A stretch of 11,325 bases of DNA, from the NCBI GenBank assembly GCA_050694275.1, contig JBOGXF010000120.1, forward strand, positions 1 through 11,325. Reading direction: 5' to 3'. A program made the translations under genes and the position numbers. Numbering within the stretch: position 1 is the first letter of the stretch; the number at the start of each line of letters is the position of its first letter. The notes under the pieces were generated by a model. It was not told the origin of the DNA and made no database searches. It saw nothing but the letters and a program-made list of their open reading frames with translations. Below, one piece after another: positions 4,587-11,325 of this stretch. This DNA is from JBOGXF01 sp050694275 (lineage in GTDB: Bacteria; Actinomycetota; CADDZG01; WHSQ01).

Positions 4587-6023
4587 GTGGCCAAGAACAG
4601 GCTCCCGGACCCGGAGCAGGACTTCCCGGCGTGGTACGTCGAGGTCGTCAAGCGCGCCGACATGGCCGAGCACGGCCTCGCGCGCGGCACGATGATCATC
4701 AAGCCCTACGGATGGGCGATCTGGGAGAACATCCAGCGCGTGATGGACGATCGGTTCAAGGCGACCGGGCACGAGAACCTCATGTTTCCCCTGCTCATCC
4801 CCGAGAAAGTCTTCGCCGCGGAGGCGGAGCACGTCGAGGGGTTCGCTCCCGAGGTGTGGGTGGTCACGCACGGAGGCGGCGAAGAGCTAGAGGAGAAGCT
4901 GTACGTCCGGCCGACCTCTGAGGCCATGGTCTGGAACGCCTACGGGCGGTGGATCCAGAGCTACAGGGACCTCCCCCTCCTCTACAACCAGTGGTGCAAC
5001 GTGATGCGCTACGAGCTCCGCACCAGGCTGTTCCTGCGCACCAGCGAGTTCTACTGGCAGGAGGGTCACACCGCCCACGCGACCAAAGACGAGGCGTGGC
5101 GCGAGGCCCTTCAGATGCTCGAGGTCTACCGCGAGGTCACCGAGGACGTGCTGGCGATCCCGGTCCTCGCCGGCCGCAAGTCGGAGTCGGAACGCTTCGC
5201 GGGGGCCGAGGAGACCCTGCCCATCGAGGGCATGATGCGCGACACGAAGGCGCTCCAGTGCGGCACGTCTCACTTCCTCGGCCAGAACTTCGCCAGGGCC
5301 TACGACGTGAAGTTCCTTAACGAGAAGGGCGAGCAGGAGTATGCATGGGGGACGTCGTGGGGCTTCTCGGCTCGCATGGTCGGGGGGGTCATCATGGCTC
5401 ACGGCGACGACCGGGGCCTGCGTTTGCCGCCGGCGGTGGCCCCCGTGCAGACCGTCGTGGTCCCCATCTACAGATCCGACGACGAGAGGGGCCGGGTGCT
5501 CGAGGTCGCGACCAAGGTGCGCGACGGTCTGGTCGATTCGGGAATCCGAGCGCGTCTCGACGACCGCGACCAGTACCGGCCCGGCTACAAATTCAGCGAG
5601 TGGGAGCTCAAGGGGGTCCCGGTCCGCGTCGAGATCGGCCCCCGAGATGTCGACGCGGACGCCGTCACGGTTGCCCGAAGGGATGGCGGCGACAAGGAGC
5701 AGCGCTCCACTTCCGACGCCGTCGCGGGGATGAGCGACCTGCTCGACTCGGTGCAGGACGCTCTCCACAAGGACGCCCTGTCGTTTCGAGAGGCCAACAC
5801 ACACGAGGCCGGCGACTTCGACGAGATGGTCGCGGGTCTCGAGCGCGCCGGTGGGTTCTGGATCAGCGCGTGGTGCGGCGAGCTTGCTTGCGAGCAACGG
5901 GTCACCGAGGCCTCGAAGGCGACGATCCGCGTGCTGCCGCTCGAGCGGGAGGACCCCGGCGCCGCCTGCGTCGTGTGCGGCAAACCCGGGGTTGAGCGGG
6001 CGACCTGGGCTAAGGCCTACTAG
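4587..6023 (+). CDS. proS: Prolyl-tRNA synthetase, archaeal/eukaryal-type (class II)
   Basis: A cytosolic enzyme charging tRNA-Pro with proline. The 478 residues, without the large editing insertion of the long bacterial ProRS, fit the short archaeal/eukaryal-type form found in Thermus and various other bacteria. Landmarks: RPTSEAMVWNAYGRW (108-122), motif 2 LRTSEFYWQEGHTAH (150-164), motif 3 GTSWGFSARMVGGV and MAHGDDRGLRLPP (255-282), the anticodon-binding domain (about 285-385), and a C-terminal zinc domain with C430, C435, C461 and C464. The chain ends in a Tyr, as in Thermus ProRS, where the terminal Tyr carboxylate reaches the active site. The start is GTG 4587, two bases after the yjbQ stop; longer readings only overlap yjbQ. 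No strong ribosome binding site is visible, so it is probably coupled to yjbQ. Confidence 0.97.
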   Translation: MAKNRLPDPEQDFPAWYVEVVKRADMAEHGLARGTMIIKPYGWAIWENIQRVMDDRFKATGHENLMFPLLIPEKVFAAEAEHVEGFAPEVWVVTHGGGEELEEKLYVRPTSEAMVWNAYGRWIQSYRDLPLLYNQWCNVMRYELRTRLFLRTSEFYWQEGHTAHATKDEAWREALQMLEVYREVTEDVLAIPVLAGRKSESERFAGAEETLPIEGMMRDTKALQCGTSHFLGQNFARAYDVKFLNEKGEQEYAWGTSWGFSARMVGGVIMAHGDDRGLRLPPAVAPVQTVVVPIYRSDDERGRVLEVATKVRDGLVDSGIRARLDDRDQYRPGYKFSEWELKGVPVRVEIGPRDVDADAVTVARRDGGDKEQRSTSDAVAGMSDLLDSVQDALHKDALSFREANTHEAGDFDEMVAGLERAGGFWISAWCGELACEQRVTEASKATIRVLPLEREDPGAACVVCGKPGVERATWAKAY

Positions 6024-6081
6024 AGAGCAGGCGGGCCACTGTAGGTTTGCACCCTGACCAGCCTAGCCAGGGGGATCTTGG

Positions 6082-8406
6082 GTGGCCCAAGTAGATCCGT
6101 TCGGCCCGCTCTCGGGACCTCTTCGCCCCGCGGGGGCGTCCGATCCCGCGCTCGACGAGCTTCGCTTCAAGACGACCTTCCTCGAGAGCCAGATCGAGGC
6201 GTCTCCGGTGGGAATCCTGATGGTCGACCCCGGCGGCCGGATGTTGACCTTCAACCGCCGCTTCATCGAGATGTGGGACATCCCCGACGAGGTCGTGGAG
6301 AGCCGGTCGGACGAGGGGGCGATCGCCTCAGTGCTAGACCGCCTCGTCGATCCGGACGGGTTCCTGGCCCGGATTAGCTACCTCTACGAACATCCCGACG
6401 AGGAGAGCGAGGACGAACTCCTTCTCAAGGACGGCCGGATCTTTGGCCGACACAGCGCCCCCGTAAAGGGCGCCGACGGCGTTTATTACGGCCGCGTCTG
6501 GTATTTCCGCGACGTCACCGCGCGGCGGAGGCAGGAGCGTCGGCTCGCGGCCCAGTACGCGGTGATCAGCGTTCTCGCCGAGTCGCCCTCGCTCGACGTC
6601 GCCGCTCCCAAGATCCTCGAGGCGCTTTGTTCCGGCATTGGCTGGGACTGGAGCGCGCTGTGGACGGTGGACCAGTCCGCCGGCGTGCTTCGCTGTCTCG
6701 ACGTCTGGCACTCCCCCGCCCGTAATGCCCCGGAGTTCGAGAAGGCCATCAGACAAGCGACCTTCTCTTTGGGCATCGGCCTTCCGGGACGAGTGTGGGA
6801 GAGCGGTGCTCCGGCGTGGATCTCCGACTTCGGCGCGGACGATCACTTCCCGCCCGCGACTTCGATTCAGAGCGCGGGACTGCGCTCAGCCGTTGCCTTT
6901 CCGGTACGCGTCGGATCCGAGATCTTGGGGGTGATCGAAGCGTTTCATCCTGAGAGCCTCGAGGAAGACGAGGACCTCATGCAGACGGCCGCGGCGATCG
7001 GGTCACAGGTCGGTCAGTTCATCGTGCGCAAACGGGCCGAAGACGACCGGCGCGATCTCCTCGCCCGGGAGCAGGCGGCGCGCGCCGAGGCAGAGACCGC
7101 TCAGCGGCGCTTGGAATTTCTCGCCAACGCCAGTCTGCGGGTGTCGGCCTCGCTCGACTACAAGAAGACCCTCGAGGCGCTCGTCGATCTCGCGGTCCCC
7201 TATCTCGCCGACTGGTGCTTCATCGATGTGCTCGAGCAACCCGACACCGCGCACCGCGTCGCGCTCGCCTATGCCGATCCAACCAAGGCGGAACTCGCCC
7301 AGGAGATGCGGACGCCTTCGCCCGACCCCGAGAGCAAGTACGGGGTCAACGAGGTGCTGAGGACGGGACGGGCGGTGGTGGTCGCCGAGGTGACGGACGC
7401 CATCCTTAAAGAGATCTCCGGCGGCGGCAAGCGGCTCGAAAACCTGCGGGAGATGGGCCCCGAGTCGTACATGATCATTCCATTGACCGCGCGCGACCGG
7501 ACCTTGGGGGCCATGGTGTTGGTCTCCGCCGGCTCCGGCCGCGTGTACACAGACGAAGACAAGGCGCTCGCCGAAGAGCTCGCGGCCCGGGCCGCGATTT
7601 CGATTGACAACGCACGGCTTTACCAGGAGCGCCATCACGTCGCGCAGACCTTGCAGCGAAGCCTCCTGCCCCCACTTCTCCCTTCGATCCCCGGCATCGA
7701 CATCGGGGCCCGCTACGAACCTACCGGAGGCGAGAGCGAGGTCGGCGGGGACTTCTACGATGTCTTCCGAACGGGCCGAAAGCGCTGGGCAATCGTCATC
7801 GGCGACGTCTGCGGGAAGGGGGCCGACGCGGCCGCGATGACGGGCCTGGTCCGCTACACGCTAAGGACCGCGGCGATGCAGAGACGCCAGCCTCGCCTCA
7901 TCCTGGAGCTCCTGAACGAGATACTGCTCGAGCAGGGGTCCGCCGACGAGCGCTTCTGCACCGTTTGTCTCGGCATCCTGCAGCCGGAGGTAGGCGGAGC
8001 GACGCTGACGTTCTCTTCAGGCGGCCATCCGTTGCCTCTCGTGCTACGCAGCGACGGCACGGTCGAGCAGCCGGGGCGCCCCGGCACCTTGTTGGGTCTG
8101 CTCGATGAAGTCGATCTCGCCGATCAGGTCGTCGATCTCAAATCCGGCGATCTCATCCTGTTGTACACGGACGGGGTGATCGATGCCGAGGATCCGAGCG
8201 GTGGGCTCGGCTTGTCGGGTCTGGTCGACGCGCTGAAGAAATGTGCCGGTCGCACGGCCGCGGAGGTTGCAGCCGCGATCGGTGACACGGTCATCGAGCT
8301 GGCGCAGCACGAGCCTTCCGACGACCTCGCCCTTCTCGTCCTCAAGATCGCGGAACCGGGTGCTCCCGAAGGCGCCGAGGGACTATGGATACGCTCCTCG
8401 AGCTGA
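6082..8406 (+). CDS. PAS-GAF-GAF-PP2C (SpoIIE/RsbU-type) serine/threonine phosphatase
   Basis: A 774-residue soluble signalling phosphatase that would dephosphorylate a STAS-domain anti-anti-sigma protein in response to small-molecule or redox input. Domains in order: PAS (about 25-148, ending DVTARRRQERRL), GAF 1 (about 155-315, with LGIGLPGRVWESG and VAFPVRVGSEILGVIEAF), a coiled linker (about 317-345), GAF 2 (about 350-515, with MIIPLTARDRTLGAMVL), then the phosphatase (about 520-758). Its metal-binding residues are present: GGDFYD (555-560), IGDVCGKG (573-580), YTDGVIDA (695-702) and SDDLALLVL (746-754). No transmembrane segment is evident. The start is GTG 6082 with AGGGGG about eight bases upstream. 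It overlaps the RsbW-like kinase gene by 22 bp, so the two products are likely stoichiometric partners. The ligands of the GAF domains cannot be told. Confidence 0.93.
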   Translation: MAQVDPFGPLSGPLRPAGASDPALDELRFKTTFLESQIEASPVGILMVDPGGRMLTFNRRFIEMWDIPDEVVESRSDEGAIASVLDRLVDPDGFLARISYLYEHPDEESEDELLLKDGRIFGRHSAPVKGADGVYYGRVWYFRDVTARRRQERRLAAQYAVISVLAESPSLDVAAPKILEALCSGIGWDWSALWTVDQSAGVLRCLDVWHSPARNAPEFEKAIRQATFSLGIGLPGRVWESGAPAWISDFGADDHFPPATSIQSAGLRSAVAFPVRVGSEILGVIEAFHPESLEEDEDLMQTAAAIGSQVGQFIVRKRAEDDRRDLLAREQAARAEAETAQRRLEFLANASLRVSASLDYKKTLEALVDLAVPYLADWCFIDVLEQPDTAHRVALAYADPTKAELAQEMRTPSPDPESKYGVNEVLRTGRAVVVAEVTDAILKEISGGGKRLENLREMGPESYMIIPLTARDRTLGAMVLVSAGSGRVYTDEDKALAEELAARAAISIDNARLYQERHHVAQTLQRSLLPPLLPSIPGIDIGARYEPTGGESEVGGDFYDVFRTGRKRWAIVIGDVCGKGADAAAMTGLVRYTLRTAAMQRRQPRLILELLNEILLEQGSADERFCTVCLGILQPEVGGATLTFSSGGHPLPLVLRSDGTVEQPGRPGTLLGLLDEVDLADQVVDLKSGDLILLYTDGVIDAEDPSGGLGLSGLVDALKKCAGRTAAEVAAAIGDTVIELAQHEPSDDLALLVLKIAEPGAPEGAEGLWIRSSS

Positions 8407-8786
8407 GCATCGCGGGCGGATTCAGAGCCGCGTCCGCGGCGCGGCTCAGCCTCGAGCCATTGCGGAATGCGCTCGACGATGACTTGGTCGACGACATTCG
8501 CTTCCTGGTGAACGAGCTCGTCACGAACAGCATTCGCCACGGGCGCGTGGGCGCGAGGCAGCACATCGGGCTCAAGGTCCTCGCCTCCGACGACACGGTG
8601 CGGGTCGAGGTGCGCGATCCCGGCCCAGGCTTCACGCCGAAACCGCGCCCCCACGACGACGACAGCATGGGATGGGGGCTCCATCTCGTGCAGCATCTGT
8701 CCGATCGTTGGGGAGTGACGCGCGACGGCGAGATGTGTGTGTGGTTCGAGATGGCGAGGACGCGGGCCAGGGCCCAGAAGGCCTGA
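8385..8786 (+). CDS. RsbW-like anti-sigma factor / serine kinase (HATPase_c)
   Basis: A 133-residue GHKL-fold ATPase of the anti-sigma kinase type. In partner switching such a protein sequesters a sigma factor, or phosphorylates and inactivates a STAS antagonist. The N-box is LVNELVTNSIRHG (41-53, with E44 and N48), the G1 box is DPGPGF (78-83), and the G2 box is GWGLHLVQHLSDRWG (96-110). These are the HATPase_c_2 signatures; the protein has no dimerisation/phosphoacceptor domain, which excludes an ordinary sensor kinase. ATG 8385 lies inside the end of the phosphatase gene, with GAGG a few bases upstream, so it is translationally coupled. No STAS gene or sigma factor is present within the window, so the target is unknown. 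Confidence 0.9.
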   Translation: MDTLLELSIAGGFRAASAARLSLEPLRNALDDDLVDDIRFLVNELVTNSIRHGRVGARQHIGLKVLASDDTVRVEVRDPGPGFTPKPRPHDDDSMGWGLHLVQHLSDRWGVTRDGEMCVWFEMARTRARAQKA

Positions 8787-8798
8787 GCCCGCTCGACG

Positions 8799-9518
8799 TT
8801 AGCGGAGGCCGATCACCTCGAGGATCTGCACGTGTGAATCCAGCACGATCTGGGCGTCGGGCGCGTTGCTGGCGTCGTCGTGCACTCCCCTGAACCGAGC
8901 CGCGTACATCCCGACGTCGCGCGCCCCTGCGACATCCGTCCGGCGGAGGTCGCCGATGTGGATCGCCTCGGGAGGTCTCACTCCCAGCCCCGCGAGAGCC
9001 TTGGCGAAGATGTCGTTGCCCGGCTTCGGGACCCCACACTCGTCCGAGAAGCACAAGACCTCGAGATAACTCAGTAGTCCTTGTTCCTCGAGCAGCTGCC
9101 GCACGACGCGGCCCGGTGTGAACCCGGTGTCGCACACCAGGCCGGTACGGATGCCGGCGACATCGAGGGCGTGCAAGGTGTCTCGGGCGCCTTCAACCGC
9201 ATCGACGCCGGCGGCGAGACTGGCCTCTTCGAACTCGCGCGTGAGCTCGGCGATGATGTCGTCGTCGAAGATCCCCTGGGACTCGAGACAATAGGCCGCC
9301 ATGCGACCCGGACCGAAAGTCTCGACCTGCTTCCACGCCTCGTCGTGGTGCGACCATGCTTCCATCAACAGCGCCCTGCAACCGGCGTCGTCGAGATCCA
9401 CGAAACGATAAAGGGCGCCGATTCGTCTGTCCATGGCGCCCTCCCAATCACGGTCCTTCAGCAGCGTCCCCCAGCAGTCGTAAGTGACTGCTCGGATCCC
9501 CTCGACTCTCTTAGCCAT
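8799..9518 (-). CDS. HAD-superfamily hydrolase (haloacid dehalogenase-like, DxWGT variant)
   Basis: A 239-residue cytosolic HAD protein with an alpha-helical cap between motifs I and II. Motif I is VTYDCWGTLL: the nucleophile D14 is present, but the +2 residue is Trp (W16) instead of the acid/base Asp of typical phosphatases. Motif II is VCDTGFT (T131), motif III is CGVPKPGNDIF (K165), and motif IV is IGDLRRTDVAGARDVGM (D190, D195). L-2-haloacid dehalogenases carry an aromatic residue at that +2 position (DAYGT), so the chemistry may not be phosphoryl transfer; the substrate is unknown. ATG 9518 has an AGGGGTGA ribosome binding site just upstream. The gene ends 12 bp from the convergent RsbW-like gene with no obvious terminator between them. 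A 17-bp tandem repeat lies upstream. Confidence 0.9.
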   Translation of the reverse strand: MAKRVEGIRAVTYDCWGTLLKDRDWEGAMDRRIGALYRFVDLDDAGCRALLMEAWSHHDEAWKQVETFGPGRMAAYCLESQGIFDDDIIAELTREFEEASLAAGVDAVEGARDTLHALDVAGIRTGLVCDTGFTPGRVVRQLLEEQGLLSYLEVLCFSDECGVPKPGNDIFAKALAGLGVRPPEAIHIGDLRRTDVAGARDVGMYAARFRGVHDDASNAPDAQIVLDSHVQILEVIGLR

Positions 9519-9539
9519 GCATCACCCCTTGTCGCTAGG

Positions 9540-9575
9540 TATCCGTCGGCCGAGTCTTTATCCGTCGGCCGAGTC
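9540..9575. repeat. 17-bp tandem direct repeat upstream of the HAD gene
   Basis: The 17-mer TATCCGTCGGCCGAGTC occurs at 9540-9556 and again at 9559-9575, exact copies with a 19-bp period. The pair lies 22-57 bp before the HAD start, where an operator or promoter would be. Each copy holds a TCGGCCGA palindrome, as expected of a dimer-binding half-site. Confidence 0.75.
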
Positions 9576-9648
9576 CGAGAAATTGCCGTCGAGACATCGG
9601 GCCGAAGCCGAGCGTACCCCACGTCGGGAGCCGCGCCGCTTGCCCTGC

Positions 9649-11178
9649 TCATTCCTCTTCCGCCTCGGGCCAGATCCGCCGTCCCGCCCGCCAGGTGCCA
9701 CGGACCTCGATCGAGGCGAGCTCGGTGGCAGGGGTCTCGACGGGGTCGCGGTCGAGCCACACGAGGTCGGCTCGCGCGGGAGGCTCGATGTGGCCCTCGT
9801 CCGCGCCCCGACGTGCGAGCGCACGGCCCCCGTGCGTGTGAACCTCGAGAGCACTCAGCGCATCCATTCGCTCGCGTTCGAGGTGATGGGTCCGCAGCGC
9901 CTGCATCTGCAGCCGGGGATCGAGGGGGGTGACCGTCGAGTCCGAACCCGCGCCGACGACGAGGCCACGCTCGGACATGGTTTTGAAGCGGTTCATCACG
10001 CGGGCTCTGTCCCATCCGATCCGGCGCGCATAGAGGCCGTCCTCGCCACCCCAGTAGAGGTCGAAGGCGGGCTGCACGCTCGCCATCAGGCCGAGCCGGA
10101 CGGCACGCTCGATGTGATCGTCGGTCGCGCACTCGAAGTGCTCGATGCGGTGATGAAGAGCCCTGACCGGGCCGAGACCGACCTTGTCCGCCACGCGCTC
10201 CCACGTCGAGATCGCTTGCTCGATCGCGGCGTCCCCGATGGCGTGAACGCCGACCTGCAGAGCGGCGTCCTGAGCTTCCATGAAGAACCCGAGGAGATCC
10301 TCGGGGTCCCGATAGGCGATCCCATGCGGGGGGGATCCCTTGGGTGGCGGAGGATCGTAAGGACTCGTCATCCACGCGGTATGCGATCCGAAGGACCCAT
10401 CGATGAAGTAGTCGCCGCCGATTCGGTCGAAGCCCAGATCTTTGACCCTTCCTACCTCGTCGGTACCGACATAAGTGACTACCTCGATGGGCGAATCGTC
10501 CACCGCGTCCAGGAACCATCCGAGCGCATCCCAGCCGCGCCATTCGACGACGAACATCTCGTGCACGCTGGTCACGCCCTTCGAGGCCGCAAGCCGCAAG
10601 GCGGTTCGTACGGCCTCGCGCAGCTGTCTGCGGGGGAGGTTCCGTTCGAACCATCGCCATGCGACGGATGCCGCCTGCTCTCGGAGATAGCCCGTAGGCG
10701 TTCCTTCTTCGTCGCGATCCACGCCCTCGAGTCCTTGGATTTCGAGCTCCTCCAGCAGGTGGGTCGAGACGACGCAGGAATGCATGTCGGCGCGCGCCAG
10801 CAATGCAGGTCGCTCCCCCACCGCCTCGTCCAGGACCGCGCGATCGAGCGGTGCATCCAGCGGATCTTCGAAGTTGCCACCGAACAGGACCGCGTCCGGG
10901 TCGGTGGCGCGCGCGGCAAAAGCGTCGCGAATCACGGCCAGGCTGCGTTCTCCACGAAAGTCCATCCCGAGTGCGTAGAGCCCGGTTGCCGGGAGATGGA
11001 CGTGCGCGTCGCAGAAAGCCGCCGTCAGGATGCCGTTCTCGAGATCGATGCGGCGGTCGGCCTGGGAGCGATCGTCGCCGTCTCCAACCGCGGCAACCTC
11101 GTTGCCGTCGATCAGGACCCAGTCGTGGACGCGATCGCCGGAGCGGACAGGCCCACCCGTGAAGAGAGTTCTCACCAC
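9649..11178 (-). CDS. Amidohydrolase family protein (YtcJ-like, Amidohydro_3)
   Basis: A 509-residue metal-dependent hydrolase of the TIM-barrel amidohydrolase superfamily, likely cytosolic since no signal peptide is seen. An N-terminal beta-sandwich strand is followed by the metal site DAHVHL (57-62, H59 and H61), then FIDGSFGSHTAW (258-269), VHAIGDAA (311-318), HHRIEH (342-347), and GSDSTV (411-416) with the catalytic-type D413. The C-terminus returns to the sandwich (ADLVWLDRDP). This order is that of YtcJ-like proteins, whose members deformylate or deacylate varied amides. In that subfamily a Lys usually sits four residues before the DG of the FxDG motif; here it is Asp (D256). The substrate cannot be named. 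Start GTG 11178 has only a weak ribosome binding site. The gene is co-directional with the HAD gene, 130 bp apart. Confidence 0.9.
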   Translation of the reverse strand: MVRTLFTGGPVRSGDRVHDWVLIDGNEVAAVGDGDDRSQADRRIDLENGILTAAFCDAHVHLPATGLYALGMDFRGERSLAVIRDAFAARATDPDAVLFGGNFEDPLDAPLDRAVLDEAVGERPALLARADMHSCVVSTHLLEELEIQGLEGVDRDEEGTPTGYLREQAASVAWRWFERNLPRRQLREAVRTALRLAASKGVTSVHEMFVVEWRGWDALGWFLDAVDDSPIEVVTYVGTDEVGRVKDLGFDRIGGDYFIDGSFGSHTAWMTSPYDPPPPKGSPPHGIAYRDPEDLLGFFMEAQDAALQVGVHAIGDAAIEQAISTWERVADKVGLGPVRALHHRIEHFECATDDHIERAVRLGLMASVQPAFDLYWGGEDGLYARRIGWDRARVMNRFKTMSERGLVVGAGSDSTVTPLDPRLQMQALRTHHLERERMDALSALEVHTHGGRALARRGADEGHIEPPARADLVWLDRDPVETPATELASIEVRGTWRAGRRIWPEAEEE

Positions 11179-11316
11179 GCTGATCTCACGGCTGGTGCAC
11201 TAGTGCGGCGCCCAAGAATGTTGACCGGAAATACGCGTAGTCGCGTGTCGTAGCGCGCAAACTGTCTCCAAGAGTTCTCTCGGGCCAAACACGATCTAAC
11301 AGCAGGAGGTGCTTCT

Positions 11317-11325
11317 TTGGCGCGC
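11317..11325 (+). CDS. Start of a rightward gene leaving the window
   Basis: A strong Shine-Dalgarno sequence, AGGAGGT (11304-11310), is followed after six bases by TTG-GCG-CGC (encoding M-A-R). This is the only rightward start with good spacing. Three codons are too few to identify the product. The 11179-11316 interval must hold divergent promoters for this gene and the amidohydrolase. TTGACC at 11221 could be a -35, but no well-spaced -10 follows. Confidence 0.5.

Noticed and set aside
4149..11202. Repeated 12-mer GCTGGTGCACTA at 4149-4160 and 11191-11202
   Set aside because: A few 12-base matches are expected by chance in an 11-kb window, and the flanks are unrelated.
11232..11239. TACGCGTA palindrome upstream of the terminal gene
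   Set aside because: An 8-bp palindrome is common in GC-rich DNA and has no partner copy or clear promoter alignment here.
9484..11253. Very long rightward open reading (589 codons) opposite the amidohydrolase and HAD gene
   Set aside because: It is the high-GC antisense shadow of two genes with clear catalytic motifs. Its own translation has no family features and no ribosome binding site.

Overview
The window is high-GC DNA with the gene content of an actinobacterium (Actinomycetota). The best markers are a DUF4193 protein with a C-terminal four-cysteine zinc ribbon (a family I know essentially from Actinomycetota), an adjacent lnt / polyprenol-phosphate mannosyltransferase pair, GTG and TTG starts, and a PAS-GAF-GAF-PP2C phosphatase paired with an RsbW-type kinase. 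I cannot name the genus; a deep-branching or uncultured lineage is likely.

Layout. Bases 1-96 hold the C-terminus of an ISAzo13-type transposase, followed by a VapBC toxin-antitoxin pair (247-901, +). A CATAA-N6-TTATG palindrome separates this cargo-like segment from a leftward cluster running from 3633 to 939. That cluster encodes a DUF4193 protein, apolipoprotein N-acyltransferase (lnt) and polyprenol-phosphate mannosyltransferase; the last two overlap as TGATG. Together they modify lipoproteins and supply lipid-linked mannose at the membrane.

Bases 3634-4209 have no credible gene. On the minus strand they carry a near-consensus sigma-70 promoter (TTGACA-17-TAAAGT, 4026-4054), about 315 nt of strongly foldable RNA whose 5' end pairs with a segment about 200 nt downstream, and an intrinsic terminator with a U-rich tail. 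One terminator arm can instead pair with an upstream copy of its partner. Three helically phased TGTCCC(C)A boxes lie behind the promoter. I read this as an unannotated structured RNA, either a free-standing sRNA or a terminating leader of the DUF4193 gene. It is the most interesting object here.

Rightward from 4210 lie a YjbQ/UPF0047-family protein lacking the family histidines and, 2 bp later, an archaeal/eukaryal-type prolyl-tRNA synthetase (proS). These are followed by a stress-signalling pair: a PAS-GAF-GAF-PP2C phosphatase overlapping an RsbW-like ATPase by 22 bp. This looks like a partner-switching module whose STAS antagonist and sigma factor are elsewhere.

Two leftward genes close the window: a YtcJ-like amidohydrolase and a HAD-family hydrolase, with a 17-bp tandem repeat just upstream of the HAD gene. 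At the extreme right an AGGAGGT site and TTG codon start a further rightward gene that leaves the window. I saw no tRNA, rRNA or CRISPR.
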